Shown here piece by piece: positions 25,130 through 37,902 of a stretch of DNA of 64,000 bases. The position numbers and the translations under genes are program-made. Source of the stretch: Marthasterias glacialis (taxonomy: Eukaryota > Echinodermata > Asteroidea > Forcipulatida > Asteriidae); assembly GCA_911728455.2 (NCBI GenBank), contig OU452219.1, positions 7,934,320-7,998,319 of the forward strand, given 5' to 3'. Below the pieces are notes generated by a model, which saw nothing but the letters and a program-made list of their open reading frames with translations, was not told the origin of the DNA and did not search any database. How positions within the stretch are numbered: position 1 is the stretch's first letter; the number at the start of each line of letters is the position of its first letter.

Positions 25130-26010
25130 TCTAGTTGTGGCACCACTTGAAACGATTCCTTTTTTGCTTCTGAAGTACCTCCGAATGAATTTTCAGCGTC
25201 ACTTTTGGAAGTTTATTGAACCAAATGTGAGTGACAGTTGACATTGTCAGAGTTAATTCTTGTGCAATTTCAAAGACGAATTGGTTCCTGGATTATATCC
25301 AAGTTTTGATCTTGTGGTACGGTCTTTTGTTTCTGTTCAACACCCGCCCTTTGATACAGTACACATATCCTTTATCCATCCTTTATCAGCTAAGTGCAGG
25401 TCAAAGTATCAATATCTTAATACGTTAGCCTGGTGGGATTGTTCTCTATCTCGTACTTAAATTGTTGTCCTTCCTCTCATCGGTTCCTGTTTTGTAGCAA
25501 GGAATGGTTATTTGATTCTTATTCTTTGTTTGCTCAGCATTTATGAAAATCTAAAGCGACGGCCGTCACGATCTGTTCTCTTCCCCCCCTGAATAGATCC
25601 TTCAGCGCTGAGGGCCCCGGCAATATGGTATTCAATACACTTGAGCTGTTCATCTTGTTATAACGAGACATTTATCAGACTCAGTAGTAGTCTCTGTTGA
25701 TTCACTGGTGTTAATTTGTTTCCGCCTTGGTGCTGTCGGAATTTACATTTCGGGTGATTAGTTGTCTTATTTCACCCACCTCTTACAGCTCTGGCCATTT
25801 CACCGAAACTCCTTTCATGGATTTGGAAAATACGCACAGCAGATGCTTTATACTTGAAAGCAATTGTTTGGCGACACAGACATTTCGTTTTTCAATTGCT
25901 CCTTTTTCTTTTTTAATTAGATCTGTTGACAGTCCTAAAGAGATTGAGAAATGGAGCTTGCAAAGAACCATTTTAATGAGATATTACCACACTGACTAGA
26001 CCAAGGCCTT
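25130..26010. promoter_or_regulatory. Candidate regulatory block upstream of PROX
   Basis: About 880 bp free of recognisable repeats and of long homopolymers. Balanced segments occur around 25585-25650 (CAGCGCTGAGGGCCCCGGC) and 25925-25995. No convincing exon is found; open frames on both strands are mutually overlapping shadows. Position and texture suggest conserved non-coding DNA, but this cannot be confirmed without a cross-species alignment. Confidence 0.25.
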
Positions 26011-26692
26011 CTCGTAAGATAATGACAATTCTCTTATTAATAAAGGATAACCTGTAACTGAAACTAAATTTTACAAAGAAAGAAGGTCACATTCAATTGA
26101 ATGCTTTCAAGGCTATATTGGTGCGCCTTCAATCCTGCTAATGCAAAATGCAAGACAAGTACACTGTGGATGGAATTTTCTTGAATTTGCCGCACCAATT
26201 TATGCATTTCGAACCCTGTGAAGTACACTACATCTGTATAGTGTGTATGTCGTAAGCTACTGACTGTATGACGCTGTCACTGATAATGTCTTAGATAACG
26301 AAATCCATTAAAATATCAATACTCGCTCAATTAAAAATATTCACTGCTATCAAGTACCACCTGGCAATGCTGCGGAGTGTTTTCTAAGACGGATAAACGG
26401 GAAGTGTACTTAATCATTTCATCAATTGATAGGAGGATATGAAACCGAAAGAGCAGTGTATATGGCCCTTTGATTAAACAATAGACCTTCAGAAATTCTT
26501 GCGTAGGCTTAAGAAACCACACAACCATTCTAGCGTTTTCTGATAAGACTAAAAATGGAAGCTACTGTGGGTTGTTTCAGACTTGGTTTCATCATCATTG
26601 GCGTTGGGCATAGACAATTACCTATAGACACCTTTTACTAGACTTGAACTTTGGCGTTCCATTCATTTCAACCAATTTTGTTCAGCTTACAG

Positions 26693-27090
26693 ATAATAAT
26701 AATAATAATAATAATAATGAAGTCTTTACAGAGCGCCTTGTGCAAGGGCCTCAAGGCGCTTCACAAACAGAAATCAATAAAAGCAAGAAGTAAGTATGCA
26801 ACTTAGCCAAGAAAACAGTTACAGATACAAAAGTTAAAAAAGAAAACAGAAATGTTTTAGGGGAGAGGTTACCAGCGTGTACACCCTCGACCAAAAGATC
26901 CTGAGTGTCTGACCAATAAAGTAAGCAGCATAGAATTAAAATTAAAATATAAATATAAAAAAAAATTGAAGGGAAAAATTGCCCAAGAGCATGAAAAGGT
27001 GGGGAGAGGTTACCATCACATATACCCCGGTCAAAAGATCCTCAACATTTGGCCAATAAAGTAAGCAATATTAAAATTAAAAATTGAAGT
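26693..27090 (-). mobile_element. Retroelement 3' end with ATT tail, - strand
   Basis: On the - strand the element ends AGCGCCTTGAGGCCCTTGCACAAGGCGCTCTGTAAAG, then an (ATT)n tract (26693-26718 on +). This is a typical SINE/LINE terminus. It contains an imperfect internal duplication: GGGAGAGGTTACCA begins at 26861 and again at 27002, and each is followed by CAAAAGATCCT and CCAATAAAGTAAGCA. Confidence 0.6.
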
Positions 27091-27439
27091 GTTAAAATAT
27101 AAAATATTGTCATTGGTATCTTTTGTCTCTATCATGTGAGAGTAGAAGCCAAGGTGGCTGCCAAACTCAGGAATGACATTTTGGCATTATACTCGTGCTG
27201 TACATGTGATTTAAGAGTAGACCTGAAAACATACAATACATTGATTCATTTTCACATTAAAACTCCTGATCTTTCATTGTTTGCTCATTGTACAATGTAA
27301 TTAGTATATTATTGTTCAAATTAAATTGTTAAATCCCCCCCCCCCCCCGCCCACAAAACAAAAAAATTAATAAAAAATTTAAAAATAATAATAATACAAG
27401 ATCACATGAAAAACACAAGAACAGAGCAAGCTTTTATTT

Positions 27440-27670
27440 TCCATGTTTCCCCAGTCTGGCTAAGCTTCTCTTTTGAGCAGCCCTGAATGTACGGGCAGTG
27501 TACTTAAATTCTTAGAAATATACCAGGCCTGGAGTTTCATCTTTGAGAGGGCAAGGCCACTTTTATTTTGCAAAGGGCACTTCCATTGGAAAATCTTATT
27601 GCCTGTGGGAAACTTTTGAAGGGGCACCAAGGCCAAGACCAGGGCAACGGAGGCCATGGCCTCCGTGGCT
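27440..27670. repeat. GGCC-rich repeat, copy 2, with 20-bp palindrome
   Basis: The sequence is related in parts to 12455-12645. It contains a perfect 20-bp palindrome at 27647-27666, centred on GGCCATGGCC. The overlapping open frames are incidental. Confidence 0.4.
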
Positions 27671-28137
27671 TCTGTGTAATTGCGTGTTATACCATTAACT
27701 TTTCTTTTGATTTTCTACATAAAGAAAAATTATGGTACTGCTGTTTTTATTGAGCACCTTTTTGGCGGATACCTGGCGGATACCAGCAGTATACAAGACT
27801 CCATTATTATTATTATTAATATTATTTTGTTTTGTTTTTCTTCTCTACTTTGTATCTAAAGAAATTTGTGGTTTCTGCAATGCACCAGATCACATTAACT
27901 ATACAAAGTTCAGGAAAAACAAACAACCACGGGGCTCTCCCTATCATGTAGCAGTCTCATTGTCACCAAATGAGTTTCCTTTTATCATTGGATGTCTTGT
28001 AAGAATGGTGGTTTTGATAAGTAACCCATTAGTTTTGATTCTTTAAAGTCCTTGAACTCGTTAGTGGACAGTTTTTTTCTTCTTTTTCTGGATTCCTTTT
28101 TATGGCTTCTAAATACATTTGTGTGTGAATTGAAGAT

Positions 28138-28302
28138 CTGGCCCAATTTTCGTAGAGCTGCTTGAGCGCAAAAGCAGCTTACACAACAAACTTGTGCTTA
28201 CCGGCCAAAATACCATGTCACATTTCCAATCTGTGACTGGTATTTTGCTTAGCAGAAAATGTTTAAGCAGTATTATCTCCTATGAAATTAGGCACATGGA
28301 CC
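28138..28302 (+). mobile_element. Inverted-repeat element, family A, copy 2
   Basis: It starts CTGGCCCAATTTTCGTAGAGC and ends CTATGAAATTAGGCACATGG. The interior has GCTTACCGGCCAAAATACCATG and CTGTGACTGGTATTTTGCTTAGCAG, matching copies 1 and 4 in order and orientation. Confidence 0.7.
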
Positions 28303-29689
28303 CATGATCATCATGCAGGGTGTGGAAGCAGTTACTGGACCAGCACACCTCATGCCTTGGTCCATTAAACTTGTAACCTCATAAGTCTATCAGTTTTGTG
28401 TCTGTTTTTTTAATCTTATGTTCGGCATACACAGTACTTGAAACTTCAGTTATTATGATGTTAGCTACATGGAGCTGTCATTCAGCACTTTATTCATACT
28501 TACAGTGTACCTTTTCCTAGACTTCCTAATTTGCCCATATCATCTTTATTGGATCAATCATGGGCAGTCATCAATCCTTCTAGGCAGTCTGAGGAAGACA
28601 GTTACAACACACACAGCCCTGGGTATGTCACCCCAAAACTGTCTCTGTTGTAATACACACATCTATTCCTTAAGATTAACAACCAATGTTCATTTTTTAA
28701 GGTAAATTAGACAATTTCTTGTCTGTACAGTATGCTTACTGTCAAGGTAAACAATTTATTGCTGTCTCTTCTCTGTTGTTATTTGTTCATTTTTGTAATA
28801 AATGCAGAAATAGTCTTGAAGGGCACACATACAACACTGATGTGCATTATTTCCTGCTAGTAGATTGCTGCTGGCCTGCAGTATATGTTTTATTGATCAG
28901 TTGGGGTTATAATTTGACTGTGTTTCTTGAGGTGTCACTCTGAGATGAATCGGTTGTTATAATTGTCTCCTTTGCAGCGGAGAATTGTAAGTCATTACAT
29001 ATGGCTATTGATGTTTCTACATTTATTGTGTTGTTTACAAATAATGTGTATTACGAGGATGTAGCGTTTTGACATAAGGAAGGACCATGTGCCTAGTGTT
29101 TCACTAAAAACAGCTTGTTCAGAGTCATTTTTTTTTAAAGGAGAGTACATGTAGTACAACACTGAATAAGTAAAATAATTCTAAAATTATTCCATATCAT
29201 AAAAGTAAGCTGTGAAAAATTCCTTAAAATATGTAGTATGATCTGCTCAAGTTTTCAATAAAAAAGGAAAAATTTCAGCAGTTACATGTTTTGTTTTAGG
29301 CTTAATACACATTACTCTCTTTTTCCGCCCAGTTATTTCCCCTTGATATATTCAGGTAAAAGAAACAAGTGCAAACATAGTTTTCCGAGTACCAACTTTA
29401 TTGTTTGAGTCGGGTTACTGACTAGGCAACATGATGAAAATAATGCAAACTTTATAACCTTTTTAAACAGTTGCTGCCAGGATTCTTCAATTTTTTCCCA
29501 TGCCCCTGGCGGGATTATTTTGTCGGAATTGCTGGAATCATTTTTTTTAGAGTACCGCCGGTACAAAGAAACCTTGAATTGACAAAGCCAAGAGAACAAA
29601 GATTCTCTTTATTGCACCGTGAGTTTTGTTTTCTGTGCCGAGAAAATGTCAAATTCATGCACTGTGAATTCCAAAACTTCGGGCCTTAA

Positions 29690-30080
29690 CCTACGGCATA
29701 GGTTTTGTTCTGAACCCGGAACCATGGCTGGATTCCCGGTTCACTCTTACCTCCATTGAGCCAAAATACAATGAATATACAATGGTGGAAGCCTCTCAGT
29801 GTCTCATAATGGAACAAAAGGACAAAGGTCTGGAGTCGGGGATTACACAAAAACCATGGCTCAATAGCCTGAAAACAGCAAAATGTTCAAGACCATGTTT
29901 TTCTCTTCTTTGTGTGGGTGAAAGACGGTTTGTACGTGCTCTGTGCATGCTCAGCAGTGGAATGTCCGGGCGACCTTTGTTCCGGTATTCCGATTTAAAA
30001 CACTGGCGTGTTTTAACGCCGTCCGTTTGCTGGCTCAGAAAATATTTGCGTTGATACACGGCATCCGGCACCAACTGGTT
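29690..30080. promoter_or_regulatory. Candidate regulatory block with SOX-like motifs
   Basis: A repeat-free stretch with a run of SOX-type core motifs: ACAATGAATATACAATGG (29767-29784), ACAAAAGGACAAAGG (29813-29827) and CCTTTGTTCC near 29970. Open frames on both strands are shadows of one another. The regulatory role is inferred. Confidence 0.25.
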
Positions 30081-30539
30081 AAGTCAACATCTCTGAACAT
30101 TCAGCATCATTATTCAAATTTTGTTTCACAATCTTAACGGAATCTTTGTATTTGTTTCAATCCCTAAATAATGAATAAATTGTTACAAAATGCATGCATT
30201 TCAACCCCTTTTTGTATCTCTTAAACAGAATGTATTCAGCTTACATCAACAACAAATCCTCTAAAAAGGTTTAGCTCTCGAATGAAACGTTTCATCCCAC
30301 GTTACAAATTGATGCTTAAGTAAAACAAATTGCAGATTAAAACCAACATAACTTCCTCTTTTGAGAGGTTCTGCTTAAAAGAAAGACATTTCTGATTGTT
30401 GGCACGTACACATTGCAGACTTCCCTCATTTATAACCCTCAGTCTTATGTGAGACTTACTTGCAGCTTGACACCCAGATAACAAGACAGGTGTGACATTC
30501 CACCCTCCCCACAGTAACATCACCTCAAGACTAACTCAG

Positions 30540-30760
30540 TGAATTAAAAGACAATTCCTCAGACTCTGCATCCAGCCAGAGATCCCCAGGAATTTTTATT
30601 GGCCATTAGGAGGTATTTGATCTTAAGGTGATGTCCATGCACACAAACTCTGACACATACTGGTGGAGGAGGCTTCTATTTGGCCATTAAAAAAGTAATT
30701 CAATCAGGTGCTGCTGACTTATTTGGGTTTTTGATTTAATTGTACTTGGTGGCAGTTGGG
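30540..30760. promoter_or_regulatory. Candidate homeodomain-rich regulatory block
   Basis: TTGGCCATTA occurs twice (about 30599-30608 and 30680-30689), with ATTAAAAAAGTAATTCAATCAGG and TTTGATTTAATTG close by. This dense set of TAAT/ATTA-type homeodomain cores lies in otherwise repeat-free sequence. It is inferred, not shown, to be an enhancer. Confidence 0.25.
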
Positions 30761-31570
30761 AGAAGCTGCGGTTGATGGAGGGTGAACGCAGGTACATGCA
30801 CTTGCTTACTAGACCCTTAGTAGAGGAGCTGTGGTTGTATACCTTGGTTCAAAAATTCCATTTGTGTTTGCCAAGGAGCTAAAACTTCAGTGCCTCCAGG
30901 AAGAATGGAAAAAAAGAAAAACATGAGGTAGAACATTGTGGTTCTGTAAATATTGTCAATTATTACATTTCATGTTTCCGGGGCTGTTAATGGAGAAGGC
31001 TGAATGGAAAAGATCGGTATGGGGTAGTTTTAAATGATGCTGAAGAATAAATAAGGGAATAGAAGAGTGGTGACTGAGGTCTTAAACGGCCATTTAAAAC
31101 TGGCAGGGGTGTGGTTGGTGATAAAGGACCAAGCCGAAGGTTTTAAATGATTGTTTAAGACTGAGGGTACTTCTCTTTTAATCCCATTCACAAATGCCCT
31201 TTTCGTTAAAGAGCATAATAATGTAGGAGAATCCTTAAAACTGTTCTGTTTTTGAAATTATTTTTCAATTCCTGTCACGTCCTCAGGCCCCATTTTGCGA
31301 AGGGTCCAATTGCATGGGACGCTCAACGGTTGGGCGTACGCGTGCATACTAATAAACTTTAATAAACTATATACATTGAGTACCGCTACACATTGATTGC
31401 GTAAATTAGCACCCGCGTAAGCTAGTGCGCCAACACGTGTGTGTCTATGTGAGCGCAGAATGCGTGTTCACATCTCCAGCTATGTCTTTATCTACCATTG
31501 AAAACCGGTCGTAAACAGTCATGCGACCACCTTTCAACCAATAGGACTGCCAAAAATGTCCCAAACTGTC

Positions 31571-31590
31571 GGGGGGGGGGGGGGGGGGGG
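31571..31590. repeat. G20 homopolymer
   Basis: Twenty consecutive G residues, extended by a TTGGGGG run. The exact length may be a sequencing or assembly artefact. Confidence 0.8.
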
Positions 31591-33008
31591 TTGGGGGTAT
31601 TTATGAAGGTCTGTTAATGATTGTTGAGTTATACACTCTGGTGTACATTAGTCATTATGTCAGTCGTTTTTCTTGGAGGACCGATCAGTATTATCTTGTG
31701 TATTAAACACTAAAACTCACCCATGCATGATATCAAAATACTTTCCTAATTGGTCTTTTGGGGTGACTTATTTCATCAACTGCTTCTAGAGTATCACGCT
31801 AAGAATGATTAACGTGGCTCAAGAGCCCCGCCCTCCATTCTTAGCCACAAGTCTGTGTATCATCATCAGTACTGTTACAAGTATTATAACTCAGTTAGTA
31901 TAATATGCAGATGAGCTTGTTATAATACATGGGGAGGGAAACATCTGTTCTGTGGAGTCTTTTCACCATGCTTTTATCCAAGAGAGATTTAGTATTGACC
32001 ATGCAAATTAAATGTCTCAACCTCAAGACATGACGTACCATGTGAAACCAACCATATGTCATTCCCAGTCAATATTCTAATGCGAGATTTACGTTCATTT
32101 TGCTGCACTCCTGGCCAAGCAAGACCCGAGTGGTGATGGAAACGTGGGATTTTGAGAAGGGTTTCTTGTATACAAAAACAATGATAATGTGCACAACGTG
32201 GTCTCTGAATACTAAAGCGACAGTAGAGCATTGTGAATGGGGAACAGTAGCACTCTCAAATGACTTCAGTGTATGATGGTAATCCGAAACACAGAGTGAG
32301 TAGCAGGACCAATTCTTTTTATTATCAAGTAGTAAAATTGTGTAGAACTGGGTATTGATTTCTGTGCTGATCTCCACCATGCACAGAAACTGCCGTGGCT
32401 ACCATTCCCATTTCATTGGGGTATAAAAATCATCCTTTTTAAACATCTGAAATATCTTCAGTGCTGCATACAATGTACCTTGGGGGGTAATTGAGAGAAT
32501 CCGAACTCAAGTTTGACTAATTATCCTTATTAACAATGAAACAAAATTTATTGGTTGAATTTTGTTTTTACCACAAATTGCTTGCTGGTCCTGCCTGAAC
32601 AGATCATCGGATGTATATTTTTTAACTATCCGTTCTCTTGATTCTCTAAGATACTGGTATAAAAAGCATCTTACTGTGCACCACATAGGTTTTGTGCATA
32701 ATTCATCCATTTTTCATTAATTATTTTGCTGGTAGTCTCTTTTTTTTTTTAATTGCTTGTAAAGTTTGAACTGTATGCATTCACAGAAATGGTTGGAAAA
32801 TGTATAGTATGACCTATACTGAGATAATTAAAAGAAGCCAGAAGCCAGCCCCAAGTATTTCATTTGCAAATTTGTTTGTAATAGAATGTAGTTGTGTGTT
32901 TTTTTTTAAATATTTTTTCCCCCACACCATTCATTAAAAAATGAGTTTCCAGCTGTTGATCCCTTTGAGATGTTCTTTAAAAGTACATTTAGTTTCAGTT
33001 AAAAAAAA

Positions 33009-33041
33009 ACAACAACAACAACAACAACAACAACAGCAACA
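33009..33041. repeat. (AAC)n microsatellite
   Basis: About eleven AAC units with one CAG interruption, following an A9 run. Confidence 0.85.
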
Positions 33042-33449
33042 ATAAAATAGGAAACAAATTCAATGACAAGCTCATAAGAAAATGTTTATCTTCACTAGTG
33101 ATTTTCTAAATTGACAGAAACTATTTCTTAAGTGACATTTTGGATGTTATGCTAATACATACATGAACGTAAAGCTGAAATTCCTCCATGTAGTTTACAA
33201 ATGGGTCATTTGCATAATGGTCTACCATGGTCTACATACAAATTGAATGTGTGCGTGCTTAATTAAGCATAACCAATTGTAAGTTGCCACCAGCAGTGGT
33301 GTGCGTTGCTACTGTTCATGTTCAAGTTCGAGCCTACAGTATTCTGGAAGACTTGAAGGGGTTGGACATGTTCATGTACATCAATAATACAAGAATAGTC
33401 ATATTTATTATTTTGGTGTTTACACTATACTGGTGGTATGCACTGTATA

Positions 33450-33469
33450 CCCCCCCCCCCCCCCCCCCC
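33450..33469. repeat. C20 homopolymer
   Basis: Twenty consecutive C residues on the + strand. Its length is likely to be unreliable. Confidence 0.8.
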
Positions 33470-34059
33470 GAGTGTTACTCCTGTGGTTTTTTTCCTGCAG
33501 GGATTGAGAATAACCAAAGTAATATTCTTAATCCCTCATGCAATTATTACATCTGTTGAATAACAATCATGATAAGAAAATCAAAAACACAATGCACTAA
33601 AACGTTAAGAACATGCATTCTTATTATTTAGAAGAAAAAAACCCTGAAGGAATTTAACAGAATGAGTGAAGTAAGTTCAGATATCATGGTTGTTGTTTTT
33701 TTTTTGGGGGGGAGAATTCAAACATTGAACTGATTTCAGAGGCCGTTTGACAACCATCATGACCGACAAGATCATCAAACTTTGGCTTCATTTCTGTTAT
33801 CTCTTGATTAGTAGAATTCTCTTGACATGAGAATGGTGAAAACACATTGCAGTAATTTATTCAGTTTGGGCCACATATTATTATATAAAGTGTAAATGAA
33901 GGTGTAAAGGTGGATGTACGCGATAGCTTACTTCAAGTCACATTCAGTTTTATGAAATATTAAAGATTAGTTTGCATCTTCCTGACTTATCTTGATAAGC
34001 AGTGCATTGTTTAGCAGTCAGAGAAGGTTAAAAGGTGTGTGCTTAGCAAAGTCCCTAAG

Positions 34060-34540
34060 TACCCGCCAGCCAACTGTCCAAGGTTCAAGATCTGGGCAAG
34101 AGACTTAAAAAGATATGCTGATAATACTTGGATCACCTTGGGTTGTATAAAGTCAGTGCGGGGTCAATCTTTACAGACCTCTCGCCAACAAAAGACTACC
34201 ATCTGCAAGTGCAAACGACGTCATCGGAACATTGTTAAACTTTTGGTCGTCAGGTAGTGATCAAGCACTCTTTACCTGTGCATTTCTTATTGCAAGCAGG
34301 TCAAAGGTATGGTATTCTTCCTGTGATATCCCGGATAGAAGTATTTCGGCGCTCGAGACAAGTTTCAGAATTGAAAGAATTATTGGTCTTGCCCTGTTGA
34401 CTCGTGCAGTGTTGAAGAGTTCTGAGCGATCCACAAAAGATCTTCCTGCCGTCCTTTGTTCACCAAGTTTGCAAAGGCAACACTGTAGTTATTTATTTTG
34501 GTGGCTGCCGTCAACCCCAAGAAATTCTCAAAATTGATAA
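34060..34540. promoter_or_regulatory. Candidate conserved non-coding block
   Basis: About 480 bp of repeat-free, balanced sequence in a repeat-rich neighbourhood. It has CRE-like GACGTCATC at 34218-34226 and a CAGGTCAAAGG nuclear-receptor/HNF4-type half site at 34299-34309. Two partially overlapping open frames show no domain and no consistent splice sites, so coding is not supported. Confidence 0.25.
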
Positions 34541-37059
34541 GTGTTTTGGCTAAGGTGAGAATTTGTTGTTCTTTTGGTTATAATTTGCGGTTGAGAAACT
34601 TTTGGGGGGAAAACGTGTCAGACATTCTTCAAAAATGTATGGCAATGGCATGCATGTGTGCATTTTTGTACAGGATGGAATTTGGATTATCTTTGATCAC
34701 AGAAAGGTACAGCTTGTTCATGTTCAAATGAAAAAAAAAACCTGCAATTTGAGTGTAATTTTCAGAAGAAAAAAATGATGAAATGATCAAATATAGATTT
34801 CGTTTCCTGTTAATTGTCCTCATTTCCTTCAGGTTCACATGAACATGACTCACACTTTTTAGTCTTAAAAAACTAACTGTTTGAAAATAACAGTAAAATG
34901 GCTTTTAAACTACCAGTTTCAAAACTCAATTTGTATAGAACCACTATATTTTACAATATGAGGGTATCTTCCTCATTGGCTGCCCATCAAACTTATTTTA
35001 TCTTTTTTGCCCATGTACATTTACTTTATTTTTAGCATGGAGGTAGAAATTAGTTTAATACCTCCATGGTTGTAGCAATACATTATGGGACAAATAAGCT
35101 CATAATTGATCTAATTACAAATAAATCAAGTCATTAACAGGTGCTTATAGAGTTTATAAACAAGCACTGGACATTCTTGTTTCACAAAAAGCACAATCAA
35201 GGCTCCTTCAAAAAAAAAAAAGGAGTGGGGAAGCTGAAGATAATCTGGTCAATGGTTTAGAGGGGTGGATACATGTATCACCAGTAATCCTGTTATTCAG
35301 GCCTTTGTGATGTGACCAATGTTGCTTGAGGGTTACTCTTTTGTTACCATCCTTAGGTCATTCTTTTGGTTAATACTTCGGCACACACACACTCTTGAGG
35401 CATAAATACTCTTATCTGGAATAAGAAAATTGAGTTAAGTTGATACCTTGCTTTCTAGAAATGTTTATTTTAGGTATATTAAAGTAAGAGGGATAAGTTT
35501 AGAATCATAATAGATGAGGACTTTTTGGAATGATGTTTTTTTTGGGTAGATTTGATTTATCTATTTTAGTTATTTTGTGTTATTCAGTTTATTGTGTTAT
35601 CATTTCACTTTATATCTGAGTGTTTGTAATTAGTTGCAGCTATTAGTTCTATAGTATTATTATTATTAACTTATAATAGCTGATATAAGCGTGTGAGCCA
35701 TGTTGTATTTATACATTTCTAAGCAATTGAGGTTTGAAGACCAAACATTGGTTTAGGAGTGAGAAGTATTAATTTTTGTAAAATCCGACTTGGTTTAGGT
35801 TAAAGCTTCTGTCTTTTCTATTGTACTGTTAATACATTTGTTTTAAACGGAGTAATCTACACGTAGAATATGGATGTACCTAATTTTTAGTTTTGCCTGA
35901 TAAGGTAAAATGAGTATCTCATTCAAAACATTGAATTGTTCACTAAGCGTACAAAATGACAATGTAAAAACACTAATATGGAAATGTTTGCTGAATGTGT
36001 TGAAGACACGAACAAAAGTACGTTCATGTACATATTGCATCAAATTTACAAGGTCATGTTTCTTGTGAACTACATTTTTATAAGAGGTTTAATCAATGTT
36101 CATTTTCCAGAAACTACAATTTCAGCGCACATCCATCATTTTACTCAAATCTGTAGTTTCTGGGTGGGGTTTCTCAGAAACCTCCAGTTTTGTACACTCG
36201 CCAAATAAGCGTAATTTGATTCCTCCCTAGGTTACAGAAAAATAAATATCAATTTAACATTAAGAGAGGTTCAGAGCCTCCTGCCTAGGAGGAAATATTT
36301 CAGTATTTTTTTATTCAGTTACCCTCAGGTGTGTACCATGAAGTCCTGTGTAAGTTTGTTACCGAGAAGTTCAGGATATCCTGGTGACTTTACACAAGGA
36401 GGTTGTCTGCTTCTAAGAAATTTTGCCTGTGCTAAGTTTAATGGCTAATACACGTGTGTGTTTATGGATTTTGCAATAAGTGTTTTTTTTTCCTGTTTGG
36501 GCAGGAAATTAATGGTATAAAAGATTAATAGAAATCTGTCTGTGTGTATGTATTTAGTTTAAATGGATCAGTTAATATTAGTTTTTTTGAGCTAAAGAAG
36601 ATTTTTTCATTCACACTCTCAAATTTTATTAGTTTTAAAAGAAATTTTACATTGGTACATGCCAGGATTATTTCTTTGGATCGAACATTTTCTTGGAGAT
36701 GATTGTATCAAATATGGTGATACCGGTAAATACCATTAGAATAACTATTAGATTACAAAGAATTATCCATTACATTTTGGATAATTGCCCAAACTGTACC
36801 ATGTCTTAAATTTGCAAGCAGGTTTAAAAAAAAAACTACTCATGGATGCTCCACATGATTTGTTGGTTGGTAGTTAATTGATTTTGCTGGCCTACTTACA
36901 TATTTTTGTTTCTCGTGTTATATTGTATGCTGCAGTGTGAAGCTGAGAGCAAAAAAGTAGGAAGCCTCTCTTTTTGGTTTTTTCATCATGAAATAACATT
37001 ATCCCTCAATACACACTCATGGGAATATAATTTTATGGTGCATTAATTTTCAGCCACCA

Positions 37060-37560
37060 TGCCCTGAAATACATGAACAGGGAACTTGAGTGATATTTGT
37101 TCTTTGCAAGTGGTCCGAGATTCTTAGAACTACAGTCAAGTTTGTGAAGATCTCTCCCGAGTGTAGTTGTTGCCTTATCTCATCATCCCATATCTCACGG
37201 CTGTGGCACTGTGAACTACCCCAGTTTCCTGCTCCGACAAGTCTTAGGAGCTCCCAGTGATTCTAAAAGAAAGACAATCCCTTTCCTGGTCGGTGCTCAT
37301 TTCCTTCTCACAAGCACACCTTGGTTTAGGCAGAGAGAAGGCTACTGTTGCAGCTTATCTTTTTCCTGCAGACCTACCTTCCTTTTCGGTGGGTGTCTGG
37401 TGGTGTTTTTGTGTAGTTGAAGCCATCAACTCTTTGCAGATGTTAGCCTTGGGGTTTGTAGACACCTTCCTAGTCATGTTATGATTCTTCTTCGGTCAAG
37501 TCTTATTGGAGGCACGTGTTTGGTGTTATTCAGTTCTCATCTGTGTCTCTTGGTTAGTTG
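37060..37560. promoter_or_regulatory. Candidate conserved non-coding block
   Basis: Complex, repeat-free sequence with two overlapping open frames (37211-37420, 37257-37484) that match no family I know. It lies 7 kb upstream of the PROX coding exon. A regulatory role or a 5' non-coding exon are both possible. Confidence 0.2.
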
Positions 37561-37737
37561 TTCTGGTATCAAGTGTGTGTTGATCGCTATTGGTAAGTGC
37601 AATTATTTAATAAGTAATTACAAGATTTCTAGTTTTTTTTATGATCTGCTGGATGTAGTCACTTTGTGTTGTCTTAAGGATACGTAATATGTACGGTGTA
37701 GTTAGTAACTTTTGAAATTCCTCTGTTGATTCCTTCC

Positions 37738-37902
37738 ATGTACGTCACACGCGGCGACTGTGCCACGCTCACCATTTTTATGCGCGTATGCGTATAAACA
37801 CCACATCACCTTAAATGCGTACTACACTAACATACAGTGACACTGACTTCCAAAATGGCGCAACCAAGATTATTGTGATGATGACAAAAGGTGAATTGGG
37901 CC
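37738..37902 (-). mobile_element. Interspersed element, family D, copy 2, - strand
   Basis: CCAAAATGGCGCAACCAAGATTATTGTGATGATGAC at 37851-37886, followed by GGTGAATTGGGCC, is the reverse complement of the start of copy 1 at 13507. The remainder is CpG-rich (GCGCGTATGCGTATAAAC). Confidence 0.6.

Noticed and set aside
34039-34731. Three overlapping + strand open frames
   Set aside because: They show no domain, mutually overlapping phases and no matching splice sites. More likely non-coding DNA.
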